DNA of 37,372 bases from Clostridiales bacterium (GCA_017552455.1 JAFZPX010000028.1:1-37372), one strand, 5' to 3'. Positions 15,539 to 24,347 are shown, numbered from the stretch's first letter. Translations and numbers: made by a program. Notes: generated by a model not told the origin, from the letters alone.

Positions 15539-17712
15539 GCCTCCTTATACTTATTCATGATCTTGACGACTTCGTCCAAAGAATCCATGAACACTTCTAC
15601 TACCTTGGGATCGAACTGTGTGCCGGCGCCCTCCTGGATGATGGACAGAGCCTTTTCGAGAGGGAATGCAGGCTTATAGACACGGGGCGAGACCAGAGCG
15701 TCGAAGACGTCCGCTACGGACATGACACGTGCAGACAGAGGAATGACCTCGCCGTGCAGACCTTCGGGGTAGCCCCTGCCGTCCCAGCGCTCGTGGTGGT
15801 AACCCGCCATGTTACGAGCTTCCTTGAGGTAAACGTCGCCCTCGACCTTGCTGATGGCACTCTCGATGAGCTTTCTACCCTCAGTGGTGTGTGTCTTCAT
15901 TATCGCGAACTCTTCGTCTGTGAGCTTGCCGGGCTTATTAAGAACCGTATCGGAGACTGCGATCTTACCGATATCGTGCAGCGGCGCGCTCATCTCGACG
16001 TCTCTTATGTACTTGTCTGTAAGCTTCTCGATGTAGTAGCCGTGGCGCTTCAGACCCTCAAGGATGATCCTTACGTAGGCCGCAGTCTTCTGTACATGCG
16101 CACCGGTATCGGAGTCACGGGACTCGACCATGTCTGCCATCGTGATGATAAGACCGGTCTGCATCTTCGAGATCTCCTCAGACTTCATCTTGATGTCGTT
16201 CATCTGAACAACGGTGTCGGATGTCATCTTGCAAAGAGCCTTATACAGGAGCTCCATCTCGTCGCCTGTGTGTATGTCGAGGCTCTCCATCTTCTTCAGT
16301 TTCAACGCATACAGCTCGTCGTCCATGAACGCGACCTCGCCGGCGTACGCGGTCATGCCCGCGATAGGCATAACGATGCGGTATCTAGCTGTCCAGACTC
16401 CGATTACTACGATAAGGATGAAGAAGCCTGCGAAGAGGAGGACAACTCGTCCGATAAAGTCTGTGGTAAATGCGCTTACGACCTCGAGCTTGATGTTTGA
16501 TACCGCGTAGCAGATGCAGTGTCCGTTCTCGTCGCGGACGGGGTAGTACGTCATGAGATAGTCGCCATACTCGTCGTGAACCTCGAGCGTCGGGATCGCG
16601 TCGCCCAGCAGCAGGTTCTCCCTGTACTGCGCGAACTCAGACTCGTAATCAACGAGCGCGCCGGGAGCGACACCGGGTACGAACCTTCCATCCGGCAGCG
16701 TCGCATCCATGTCAAAGACAACACGACAGCCGTTATTCTCAGGCTTGTACGCATACAGAAACTGAATGTCGTCCGAGCTGTTCATCAAGTCCATGAACTT
16801 TTGTGCGGTCTCCGTGTAGCCCGGGACTCTGTCGCCGAATCTTATGTAATCGTCGACCTTGGTGGGGTCGATGTAAGTCGATGCTATGTAAGCGATCTGC
16901 TCAGCCTGTGCTGCCGCCTGCTCGACGGTCGCATCGTAGTAGTTGATAAGGCTGAACCATGTGACGATGATCGTCATAATGAAGGTGGACATGACGATCG
17001 TGAGGATGGTCCTCATACCGATCGAGATGTGGCCCTTGATGTTCGAAGTAACGGAGCCCTGTTCTTTCTTCGTAAGTCTTCTGTGCTTCCAGCCGTAGAC
17101 CATCAAGGTCTCGCGGATTTCCTCCGGGATGGTGCCGATGACGATCAGGGCGATCATGACGGAGATGGACTTATCCATGAAGTCTGTAAGGAATGTCGAG
17201 ACTACATGGGCGCCGAAGATACTCATATGGAACGTATCCTCCAGCCACTCCATGATAGTTACGATCATCGGTGAGTCAGAAGGCTCGCCATACAGGAACC
17301 ACGTGATGATCGAGCCGAGGCCGCCGCCGATGAGCGAGATTATCAGGATGAACATGAACTTGCCCGAGACGGTCTTGATTCTCTTGCTCTCGAAGAAGGC
17401 TCCCGTGGCGATGGCGATCATCATGTTAAGGGACGCGTAGAAGACAGACTCGCCGTCCATCGTGAAATTGATAATGTTGGTACAAAGCGCCGTGATGATG
17501 CCGGGGACGATTCCGCCGACCGCAGTTACGATGATAGTACCGACTGTATCAATGTAGAAAGGAAGGTCTGTCTGCCTTACGAGAGTTGACAGCAGGAAAT
17601 TAACCGCGATTCCGCACGCGATGAGAATAAGCACGCGAGGTCGGAAGACCGTCCTGTTTCCGGGCGTTCTGCCGGCTATAATCCCCTTTTTCTGTTCAGA
17701 ATTCTCTGACAC
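15535..17712 (-). CDS. Membrane HD-GYP phosphodiesterase with extracytoplasmic sensor
   Basis: The product (about 725 residues) has a multi-span N-terminal block (about 28-205) resembling ECF-transporter S-like or MASE-type membrane sensors. A further span near 238-262, an extracytoplasmic loop (about 265-420), another span (VVLLFAGFFILIVVIGVW) and a HAMP-like linker follow. The C-terminal HD-GYP domain has DSDTGAHVQ, APLHDIGK (near 580) and HHERWDGRGYPEG (near 646), so cyclic-di-GMP hydrolysis is expected. GTG at 17712 is chosen because GGGGAG lies 8 bases upstream; the longer TTG start at 17718 would leave only 2 bases. It is the first gene of the four-gene operon. An AT-rich stretch with TATAAT upstream (17747-17752) may be its promoter, without a clear -35. 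Confidence 0.92.
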   Translation of the reverse strand: MSENSEQKKGIIAGRTPGNRTVFRPRVLILIACGIAVNFLLSTLVRQTDLPFYIDTVGTIIVTAVGGIVPGIITALCTNIINFTMDGESVFYASLNMMIAIATGAFFESKRIKTVSGKFMFILIISLIGGGLGSIITWFLYGEPSDSPMIVTIMEWLEDTFHMSIFGAHVVSTFLTDFMDKSISVMIALIVIGTIPEEIRETLMVYGWKHRRLTKKEQGSVTSNIKGHISIGMRTILTIVMSTFIMTIIVTWFSLINYYDATVEQAAAQAEQIAYIASTYIDPTKVDDYIRFGDRVPGYTETAQKFMDLMNSSDDIQFLYAYKPENNGCRVVFDMDATLPDGRFVPGVAPGALVDYESEFAQYRENLLLGDAIPTLEVHDEYGDYLMTYYPVRDENGHCICYAVSNIKLEVVSAFTTDFIGRVVLLFAGFFILIVVIGVWTARYRIVMPIAGMTAYAGEVAFMDDELYALKLKKMESLDIHTGDEMELLYKALCKMTSDTVVQMNDIKMKSEEISKMQTGLIITMADMVESRDSDTGAHVQKTAAYVRIILEGLKRHGYYIEKLTDKYIRDVEMSAPLHDIGKIAVSDTVLNKPGKLTDEEFAIMKTHTTEGRKLIESAISKVEGDVYLKEARNMAGYHHERWDGRGYPEGLHGEVIPLSARVMSVADVFDALVSPRVYKPAFPLEKALSIIQEGAGTQFDPKVVEVFMDSLDEVVKIMNKYKEA

Positions 17713-17778
17713 AGTCAACGCTCCCCAATGTCATTTATATTTTATTATTATATAACAGCTTGAGGGTTAAGTTGTGAA

Positions 17779-19239
17779 CTAAAGATTAATTTCGCACTCC
17801 TCGTCGGCCACAGCCTCCGCGAAAGCCCGGTCATGCTCGACGAACAGCATCGTCACTTCGCTTTCCTTCACAAGGCGCTCGATTTCTTTACGCATGTAGA
17901 CGTCTATGTAATTCAAAGGCTCGTCCCACAGATACACGTCCGCCTGCTCGCACAGCGACAGCGCGAGCATTACAAACTTCTTTTGCCCGAGTGACAGCGC
18001 ATCGACTTCGCGGTAGAGCATCTCCCCCGTGAAGCCCATCTTTACAAGTATCGTACTAAACTGCGTCTTGTCGGCGCCTCTGTCCGCGCAGATGTCGTAG
18101 AGACTGCCCTTGAGGCTCGACGTATCCTGCCCGACGTACGAGATCTTGAGGTCCTTGGCTATGTGAACGTCGCCCTCGACCGTGATTCCCTCTTCCTCTG
18201 CCACACCCGCAAGATACTTAATGAGTGTGCTCTTGCCGCAGCCGTTCGGCCCCTGAAGCGATATCTTCTTACCGCGCTCGAGGGTGAGGTTGATGTTTTC
18301 GGCAATGCGCTCGCCGTACCTTAAGACGCTTAAGTCCTTCAGGATTATGGGTTTGCGATCATGATGCTCCGAGCCCGTGATCTTCAGTGTCTGCTCGCGC
18401 TCGAGGTCCTTTAGGAGCGACTGCTTCTCCTCAAGCTTACGTTCATTACGGTTCTCTAGGTTCTTACTAAGGCTCATGAGCTTACTCGCCTTCTTCGCCT
18501 CGAACGCACGTCTGAAGTGGTCCTCCGCGCCCTTGGGGTTGTTACGGCTCTTGTCGCCCTCAGCCTTCTTCGACCACTGCGCGTTCTTCTTCATCGCGGC
18601 CTCGATCGAGCCCATCTCCTTCTTAAGCTGGGCATTGCGCGCCTGCTCGCTTTGCATGCGCGTCTCGTTGTTGTCCCACCAGGTGCTGAAAGTCGCGTTC
18701 ACAAGCTCGATGCCGCTCCTCGTTATGACGAGCGTGTGGTCCGTACAGTGATCGAGGAAGTCACGGTCGTGCGAGATCATGATGAAGCCTTCCTTCTGCG
18801 ACAGGTACTCCGCGACTTTCGCTCTTCCGAGCCTGTCGAGGTGATTCGTAGGCTCGTCTATAAGCGGGTAAATCCCGTCCGAAGCGAAAAGGTTCGCAAG
18901 CATCAGCTTCGTGCGCTCGCCTCCGGACAGCGTCTCCATCGGTCTCCACATGATGTCCGGGTCCGCACCCATTAAGTTAAGCTCTTTTCTCACGCGCCAC
19001 TCTTCGCTGTCCGGGAATTCCTCCATCGGAAACTCAACCGTCGGCGGCACACCCGTGATGCTGCCCGCGTACTGCAGCTCGCCTTTAAGAAGCTTAAAGA
19101 ACGTGGTCTTACCGCGCCCGTTTCGACCCGCGAGCGCGAGCTTCCACGACGTGTCGATCGTCACGTTTACGTTGTTAAAAAGATTATTCTCCGACCCGTC
19201 GTACCCGAAGGTCAGATCTTTGATTGTTATCATCGGCAT
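17779..19239 (-). CDS. Lsa-like ABC-F ATPase (ribosome-protection type)
   Basis: The 486-residue protein has two ABC domains and no membrane span. The first has GRNGRGKTT (near 38), LSGGE and DEPTNHLD; the second has GPNGCGKST (near 325), a relaxed signature LSLGQKK and DEPLNYIDV. A charged linker of about 90 residues joins them. Length, the GRNGRGKTT and DEPLNYIDV variants and the short form fit the Lsa/Vga-like ABC-F group. Its known members displace lincosamides, pleuromutilins and streptogramin A from the ribosome. ATG at 19239 is chosen because AAGGAGG lies 7 bases upstream; a longer frame to 19365 merely reads through the leader. The gene has its own promoter, leader peptide and attenuator hairpin. 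Resistance is inferred; housekeeping ABC-F roles are not excluded. Confidence 0.9.
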   Translation of the reverse strand: MPMITIKDLTFGYDGSENNLFNNVNVTIDTSWKLALAGRNGRGKTTFFKLLKGELQYAGSITGVPPTVEFPMEEFPDSEEWRVRKELNLMGADPDIMWRPMETLSGGERTKLMLANLFASDGIYPLIDEPTNHLDRLGRAKVAEYLSQKEGFIMISHDRDFLDHCTDHTLVITRSGIELVNATFSTWWDNNETRMQSEQARNAQLKKEMGSIEAAMKKNAQWSKKAEGDKSRNNPKGAEDHFRRAFEAKKASKLMSLSKNLENRNERKLEEKQSLLKDLEREQTLKITGSEHHDRKPIILKDLSVLRYGERIAENINLTLERGKKISLQGPNGCGKSTLIKYLAGVAEEEGITVEGDVHIAKDLKISYVGQDTSSLKGSLYDICADRGADKTQFSTILVKMGFTGEMLYREVDALSLGQKKFVMLALSLCEQADVYLWDEPLNYIDVYMRKEIERLVKESEVTMLFVEHDRAFAEAVADEECEINL

Positions 19240-19302
19240 ATAGAATCCTCCTTGTAAGATCCTCCGCCGGACAAGCTGTGCAGAACCGTTCCCAAAACAA
19301 AA

Positions 19303-19323
19303 GCCGCGACAATCGGCCGCGGC
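19303..19323 (-). terminator. Attenuator hairpin in the ABC-F leader
   Basis: On the minus strand GCCGCG (19323-19318) pairs with CGCGGC (19308-19303) and is followed by TTTTGTTTT. It lies between the leader peptide and the ABC-F ATG. An upstream CGCGG (19382-19378) could pair with the CCGCG of the 5' arm as an anti-terminator. Together this is the classic layout of antibiotic-inducible transcription attenuation. Confidence 0.75.
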
Positions 19324-19397
19324 AACAGTGCAAACAAAGTTCAAAGCAATATAAAAAGAACACACAAAAAGACTTATCCGCGAGGCATTATAAAACT

Positions 19398-19418
19398 TCA
19401 GCAGACAGTAACTTTCAT
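19398..19418 (-). CDS. Six-residue leader peptide of the ABC-F gene
   Basis: The minus strand reads ATG AAA GTT ACT GTC TGC TGA, giving MKVTVC. A perfect AAGGAGG lies 7 bases upstream, as good a ribosome site as any in the window, yet it serves only six codons. It lies 26 bases below the predicted transcription start and 75 bases above the attenuator hairpin. The likely job is ribosome stalling in the presence of an antibiotic, which would let transcription continue into the ABC-F gene. Confidence 0.75.
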   Translation of the reverse strand: MKVTVC

Positions 19419-19450
19419 CGGTGTTCCTCCTTGGTTGTTTTCTGTCCTAG

Positions 19451-19479
19451 AGATTACACGACATCTTACGTCTCGTCAA
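19451..19479 (-). promoter_or_regulatory. Promoter of the ABC-F leader transcript
   Basis: On the minus strand a -35 TTGACG (19474-19479) and a -10 TAATCT (19451-19456) are exactly 17 bases apart. The -35 lies inside the last codons of the upstream gene. Transcription would begin near 19444, about 25 bases before the leader peptide. Confidence 0.65.
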
Positions 19480-20503
19480 CATAGACCTGAACATACGATA
19501 TCGGCTTATCTTTCAAAGCATTATAAGACTTCGAATTAAGTACGAATTCCTTAAGATCCTCGTCGCCCTCTTCGAAGCACCGGAAATCGTAAGGTATCTT
19601 CTCGCCCTCGGGAATCTCGAAACCGACCTCGAGGTTAAGCTGGAAGAATTCATCATCAGCGGCGGGCGTCTGGCGCATCAGGATAAACGAGCAAGGCGGA
19701 GTGAACGGACCTAAGTCCTGAGGGTAATCGCCCGCAGCGTACTGGAGCATCTCATCATCAACAGGCTTAGCCTTACCGACAACAGCGAAGAAGGCTTCCA
19801 CCAATTCCTCGAGAGTCATCTGATCGTTGACCGCCTGATGAAGCTTCTCGGCAAGCTTCTCCTGGTTATCGATCTTCTTACGTCCCTTGCCTCCGATCTT
19901 CTTCTCGGATTTTGGCGGCAGCAACAGATCGTCCTTGCGGCGAAGATCGTATGTGCCGTCCTCCTTAAGGTCGTTGATACAGTTAAACGCAGTCTTCAGG
20001 ATAGTCGTGTCGCCGTCATACTCGAACTCGAATCTGGAAACGATCACAGTCGCGACATCCATCATGCTGCTAAACACAGAGTGAATCTCCGAGACACGTC
20101 CGTCCTTTTGCACATAGTAAGAAAAATGCGACGGCGTCACGTGACCTCCCATCACCATATAGCATGCGCCGGTATAATACCCGTCGTGATACTCAAAGAT
20201 CTCATAATTATCGATAAATCCGCCGATTCTATTCCACACACCCATCGGGCGGTCCTCGGAATCAAGATAGACCGTAAGACTTGTCGGCACATGGGGATCA
20301 TTAGGAGACGACATCGATGAATGATAGTAACGACCGAGATACTCGCCGTGCTTGTCCTTATCCATCAAAGCCTTGAGCCTCGGATCAGGATTGCCGTTCA
20401 CTTCGAAGGCATCGTACTGCATGAGATCCACCTTCGTGATATCGTGGCTGTCAAGGTATTCATTCATCCCGTTAAGAAGCTCATTTACATTCTGAAAGTC
20501 CAT
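19466..20503 (-). CDS. Unrecognised cytoplasmic protein at the end of the two-component operon
   Basis: I do not recognise this 345-residue protein. It is acidic, has no signal peptide or membrane span, and appears to have two parts. An N-terminal half (to about 200) is rich in aromatic residues (YHSSM, YYTGACYMVMGGH, HFSYYVQKDG). A basic linker (KSEKKIGGKGRKKID) leads to a C-terminal half of about 130 residues. AAGGAGG lies 6 bases before the ATG, inside the end of the histidine kinase gene; the two genes are separated by a single base. Co-translation with an AgrC-type kinase suggests a linked role, but the sequence gives no function. Confidence 0.8.
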   Translation of the reverse strand: MDFQNVNELLNGMNEYLDSHDITKVDLMQYDAFEVNGNPDPRLKALMDKDKHGEYLGRYYHSSMSSPNDPHVPTSLTVYLDSEDRPMGVWNRIGGFIDNYEIFEYHDGYYTGACYMVMGGHVTPSHFSYYVQKDGRVSEIHSVFSSMMDVATVIVSRFEFEYDGDTTILKTAFNCINDLKEDGTYDLRRKDDLLLPPKSEKKIGGKGRKKIDNQEKLAEKLHQAVNDQMTLEELVEAFFAVVGKAKPVDDEMLQYAAGDYPQDLGPFTPPCSFILMRQTPAADDEFFQLNLEVGFEIPEGEKIPYDFRCFEEGDEDLKEFVLNSKSYNALKDKPISYVQVYVDET

Positions 20504-20504
20504 C

Positions 20505-21884
20505 TCATTCCTCCTTCAGATCAAAAAGAATCTCTGTCCTGAATACGAACCCGCCTGACTTCGGCTCACACTCGACAGACAGTTCTCCGCCGTAGTTAGC
20601 TGCAGCCTCCTTCGCATTCGCAATTCCGAAGCCGTGGTTCTTCTTATCATTCTTATGCGTTTCGATCTGTCCGTCAACTATCACCGGACATGACAGGCAC
20701 GGATTCGTAAGCGATATCATGAAGAACTTATCAGTCCTCTTGAAGATCAGCTCTATCTTCTTAAACTCAGGATCGACATCAGAAAGCGCCTCTTCACTTA
20801 CGGCTTCTATCGCGTTGTCGAGAATGTTCGCAAGTATCTTACACAGGTCCACGGGTGTGAACTCCACTCCCGAGATAACACCGGAGACAATAAGCTCAGC
20901 GCCTGCCTCCGAAGCCTTACGCTTCTTGTCGGCGATGATGGCATCCGCGATGGTATTTCCCGTGTGAGAGCTAACGTCGGCCGCAGTAAGGTTGCCGCCC
21001 ATCTCCTCGAGGTAGTCACGCATCTTGTCGTATTCACCGTTCTCAAGAAGCAGCATCAGCACCTGCACGTTGTTTTTCATGTCGTGTCTCATGGCGCGGA
21101 TCTCAGTATCAGCCTTTGCCGACAGTTCGAAAAATTTTGCTTCAGCCTCGATGTACTCCTCGTTACGCGAGTTAAGTTCCGCAAGGTCGTTACGCTCTTT
21201 TCGCGTCACGCGCACGTAGAACAGCAGTGTAACGAACGCGAGTGCAGACAGTATGAGCATAATGATCGACGGCGAGGATGAGCGAAGGATCGTCGTGTCT
21301 GCGTAATCCGACGGAAGCAAAGACGTGAACAGCGTCAGAATAAAGAACATCGCGATCAACACCGGCATCGGAAGCGGCACATCGTCTCTCTTACGTCTTA
21401 CCCTCGCAATCGCAACGAAGAGCAGGAACTCGAGAACGAGAATGAGCACCTCGTACCCCAGGTACCGCAATGATATAACGGCATGGTTGTCAGTAACGCC
21501 GAGAAGGTTTATCTCCTCGCGAAGGCCTCCAAAGATGGAACCTAAGTCAGTGATGATGCTCGTCGCGAAGAATACTACCGCGATCCTCTTGTACCACTTC
21601 TCTTTGATGTTGAAGCCGATGACGATCATCATGAATAATGACAGCAACAGCATCGGCAGGTCGGTGATTATTATCGCCTCTTTGACCTCGCCGTAGTAAC
21701 CTCCGAAGAAAGTGAAGAACAAACCTGCGAGTGCCGCCACGACAAACGCGAAGATGTAGATAGTCTTCTTGTGTTTAAGTCTGTAGCGCAGGACCTCGTC
21801 GATGAAGTAGACCGTCATGGGCGACCCCAGGCACGGCAGGAAGATCAGAAGCACGTATATGACTTTGACCATCAGATCACTCAT
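20505..21884 (-). CDS. AgrC-type sensor histidine kinase (GHKL ATPase)
   Basis: The 459-residue protein has about seven hydrophobic segments in residues 1-240 (for example VIYVLLIFLPCLGSP and LPMLLLSLFMMIVIGF), with little extracytoplasmic sequence. A coiled linker and a DHp helix with RAMRHDMKNN (His near 266) follow. The GHKL-type ATPase domain has NILDNAIEA and NHGFGIANAK. This layout is that of AgrC/LytS-group kinases, which often sense peptides and phosphorylate LytTR regulators. It starts one base after the stop of the LytTR response regulator at 21886-22596, its evident partner. The ligand cannot be predicted, and no AgrD-like peptide gene is visible nearby. Confidence 0.92.
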   Translation of the reverse strand: MSDLMVKVIYVLLIFLPCLGSPMTVYFIDEVLRYRLKHKKTIYIFAFVVAALAGLFFTFFGGYYGEVKEAIIITDLPMLLLSLFMMIVIGFNIKEKWYKRIAVVFFATSIITDLGSIFGGLREEINLLGVTDNHAVISLRYLGYEVLILVLEFLLFVAIARVRRKRDDVPLPMPVLIAMFFILTLFTSLLPSDYADTTILRSSSPSIIMLILSALAFVTLLFYVRVTRKERNDLAELNSRNEEYIEAEAKFFELSAKADTEIRAMRHDMKNNVQVLMLLLENGEYDKMRDYLEEMGGNLTAADVSSHTGNTIADAIIADKKRKASEAGAELIVSGVISGVEFTPVDLCKILANILDNAIEAVSEEALSDVDPEFKKIELIFKRTDKFFMISLTNPCLSCPVIVDGQIETHKNDKKNHGFGIANAKEAAANYGGELSVECEPKSGGFVFRTEILFDLKEE

Positions 21885-21885
21885 G

Positions 21886-22596
21886 TCAGCGTCCCGTCCT
21901 TCTTACATACTCGAACAGTTTCTGCTTGGCTTCCGCCGACGCGCTTCTTGCCACAGGCAGAACCTGCCCGTTATCCATCGTAACTTCAGCGGCAGCCATC
22001 TTCTTCACGTGGCCTAAGTTGATATAGTACGAGCGGTGGCATTTGTAGAAATCTTTCGAAGAATTGTCCACAAGCTCACACGCCTCTTTAAACTTCATGC
22101 GAAGCTCGACGGTCTGTCTTGTGAACACAAACCTCGTCGAATTATTCGAAGCCTCAACGTAGATCAAAGCCGAGATCGAATTAACAATCTGCTCGCCGTC
22201 TTTAACAAGAACTATCTTCTCGTCGACCTTAAGTTTCTTCTCAAGGTCCTGCAGAGTTTGACGAAGCTTCTCGCGCTCGACGGGCTTACCCAAGAAACGG
22301 AAAGCCTGCACCTCATATCCGTCCATCGCCATCTCCGTGTGGGATGTCATGAACACGATCGGGATGTCTTTATTGAACTCGCGTATTCTCTTCGCAGCCT
22401 CCATGCCGTCGACGTTCTTCATCTCGATGTCGAGGAAGACAGCGTCGAGTTCGAAGCCATTATTAAAGCTTCTTATGATCTCCTCGCCGTCGGCATAGTG
22501 AAAACACGAGACGTCCTCGCGCCCGTAAAGCGAAGCTATCTCTTCCGTAATCTGCTTACGGAAAACGTACTCGTCATCTACTACTGCAATGCGCAT
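21886..22596 (-). CDS. LytTR-family response regulator
   Basis: The 236-residue protein has a receiver domain (IAVVDDE, phospho-acceptor Asp56 in VFLDIEMK, FMTSHTEMA, Lys in FRFLGKPV). A LytTR DNA-binding domain follows (from about 125: IVLVKDGEQIVNSISALIYVEA ... YKCHRSYYINLGHVKK). Such AgrA/LytR-type proteins bind direct repeats upstream of target promoters. Its first 16 bases overlap the end of the upstream kinase gene, an unusually long overlap implying translational coupling. The AgrC-type kinase gene follows after one base. Targets are not evident in this window. Confidence 0.93.
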   Translation of the reverse strand: MRIAVVDDEYVFRKQITEEIASLYGREDVSCFHYADGEEIIRSFNNGFELDAVFLDIEMKNVDGMEAAKRIREFNKDIPIVFMTSHTEMAMDGYEVQAFRFLGKPVEREKLRQTLQDLEKKLKVDEKIVLVKDGEQIVNSISALIYVEASNNSTRFVFTRQTVELRMKFKEACELVDNSSKDFYKCHRSYYINLGHVKKMAAAEVTMDNGQVLPVARSASAEAKQKLFEYVRRTGR

Positions 22597-23621
22597 ATGA
22601 GTATGAACACTTTCTTATAATCTTCGCCTAAGTTGTAGCGCTGCATCTCGGGGCGCTGCACAAGCTTCAGCTTAAATCTGTGAAGTTCCGCGATCTTATT
22701 CGCGACACTTAATCCCAGTCCGGACCCGCCGCCTGTGCTTCTGGACTTATCCCCCATAACAAACGGCTCGAAAAGTTCCTTCGCCAACTCCTCCTCAATC
22801 GGCGCACCCGTATCTGCGATGTACACTCGCACCTCATCAGGCTCGGCTTTGACATACACACCCAGCTTCGTTCCTTTGGGATTGTGTTTAACCGCGTTGG
22901 TGATCAGGTTATTAAACACACGCGTCAGCTGCACCTTATCTGCATCGATCATGATCTGGTCGTCAGGTATGTCGACATCGACCTCATCACCTGCCGCTTC
23001 GATATCGGAGAAGTTTGCTGCGACGCACTCTCTTACGAGCTCGCAGATATCTGTTTTCTGTTTTGCCAAAGTGAAGCCCTCGCTGTCGAGTCTTACGTAG
23101 TCGAAGAGCATCTGAACGATATCGTTCATGCGAAGCGTCTTATCGGAGATCGCGTCCAAGTATTCTTTCTGCTGATCCTCTTTAACCATGCCGTCAGACA
23201 ACGCCTTAGCATAGCCAGAGACTGTGGTCATGGGAGTCTTCAAGTCGTGCGCGATGTCGGAGATCATGAGGTAACGCTGCTTTTGTTCCTGGGCGCGTTC
23301 CTTCTCGCGCTGTGCCTCGAATGCCTTAAGCTTACGCGTGACGCGGCCGGAGAAAACGACACCTCCTGTCACGAGCGGAAGTAGGGCCATTATGATCACG
23401 CCCAGAAGGCACAATACAACGATCCACTCCGAGCTGCCGGGGAGGTCTCTGAATTCTGAGAATGTGGTGACTTTCTGAAGTTCCGGGAAGACGTTATCAA
23501 GCACGAGCGGAATGATGTCATTAATCAGCGTGAACAGCATTATGAACTCGACGACCGCGATGATAACGGTAGTCCAGATAAAGCGTTTGATGATATAACG
23601 CTGGAGTTCCTTCTCGGTCAT
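22581..23621 (-). CDS. VanS/PhoR-like sensor histidine kinase
   Basis: The 346-residue kinase has two membrane spans (about 13-37 and 67-90) enclosing only about 30 extracytoplasmic residues. A short charged linker leads to HisKA with SDIAHDLKTPMTTVSGY (His near 125), and then a HATPase domain (NNLITNAVKHN, DTGAPI, GSGLGLSV). A short outside loop with this His-box is typical of kinases that sense membrane or cell-wall stress, sometimes through an ABC transporter. The ATG overlaps the TAA of the OmpR-type regulator by one base (TAATG), so the two form a classic pair. Its 3' end overlaps the LytTR regulator gene by 16 bases. Confidence 0.93.
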   Translation of the reverse strand: MTEKELQRYIIKRFIWTTVIIAVVEFIMLFTLINDIIPLVLDNVFPELQKVTTFSEFRDLPGSSEWIVVLCLLGVIIMALLPLVTGGVVFSGRVTRKLKAFEAQREKERAQEQKQRYLMISDIAHDLKTPMTTVSGYAKALSDGMVKEDQQKEYLDAISDKTLRMNDIVQMLFDYVRLDSEGFTLAKQKTDICELVRECVAANFSDIEAAGDEVDVDIPDDQIMIDADKVQLTRVFNNLITNAVKHNPKGTKLGVYVKAEPDEVRVYIADTGAPIEEELAKELFEPFVMGDKSRSTGGGSGLGLSVANKIAELHRFKLKLVQRPEMQRYNLGEDYKKVFILICALQ

Positions 23622-24313
23622 TACTTATCCATCCTGTAGCCCAAGCCGCGCAGTGTCTTGATGTAGCGCGACGGATCTTCTTCATCGAGCTTGGTTCTTA
23701 ACTTACTTATCGATACCATGATGTTGTTGTCTGCGACGATGAAGTCATCGCCCCATGCATATTCATAGATCTGCTGCTTGGTAAAGACCTTGCCGGGGCT
23801 TTGCATGAACAGCTCCATGATCTTAAATTCAACAGGTGTCAGTTCGATCGTCTCATCGTCTTTTGTAAGAACGCACGAGTCGGTGTCGAGTGTCAGGTCT
23901 TTAACTTTGAGGTCTTCCTTATGAGCGACCGTCACGGCGGAGCCTAAGTCTGTGAAACGTCTCATTTGAGACTTAACGCGTGCGACCACCTCGAGCGGAT
24001 TAAAGGGCTTCGGGATATAGTCGTCAGCACCGAGATTAAGTCCTAAGATGCGCTCGGCATCTGCAGTTCTTGCAGAGATTATTATTATCGGGATATTGCT
24101 TTCTTCCCTTATCTTCTTCATGACCTGAAGGCCGTCTATCCCTGGCATCATGATATCGAGAAGACAGATGTCGGGTTTGTTTATTCTAACTGCTTCGAGA
24201 GTGCCGGGGCCGTCCTGCGCCTCGACCACTTCGAATGATTCATTCTCGAGATATAGTCTTAAGAGATTTCTTATCTCCTTCTCATCGTCTGCAACCAGCA
24301 CCTTGATCGCCAT
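23621..24313 (-). CDS. OmpR/PhoB-family response regulator
   Basis: The 230-residue regulator has a receiver domain (VLVADDE, Asp53 in CLLDIMMPG, ISARTADAERI, Lys in DDYIPKPF). A winged-helix DNA-binding domain follows (LTPVEFKIMELFMQSPGKVFTK ... YIKTLRGLGYRM). ATG at 24313 is chosen because GGGGAGG lies 4 bases upstream; a longer frame to 24334 would translate the ribosome site itself. It is the first gene of a five-gene operon with two two-component systems. The phased repeats at 25365-25405, upstream of the DUF975 gene, have the geometry this family binds and are a likely target. Confidence 0.95.
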   Translation of the reverse strand: MAIKVLVADDEKEIRNLLRLYLENESFEVVEAQDGPGTLEAVRINKPDICLLDIMMPGIDGLQVMKKIREESNIPIIIISARTADAERILGLNLGADDYIPKPFNPLEVVARVKSQMRRFTDLGSAVTVAHKEDLKVKDLTLDTDSCVLTKDDETIELTPVEFKIMELFMQSPGKVFTKQQIYEYAWGDDFIVADNNIMVSISKLRTKLDEEDPSRYIKTLRGLGYRMDK

Positions 24314-24347
24314 ATTTCCTCCCCATTGCCCCATGCAAGCAGGAAAA

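Noticed and set aside
15511..16500. Long plus-strand frame of 329 codons
   Set aside because: It is antisense to the HD-GYP gene, whose motifs are unmistakable; composition is that of a complement frame.
19240..19365. N-terminal extension of the ABC-F frame to 19365
   Set aside because: It would translate the attenuator hairpin and the ribosome site; the ATG at 19239 has AAGGAGG at ideal spacing.
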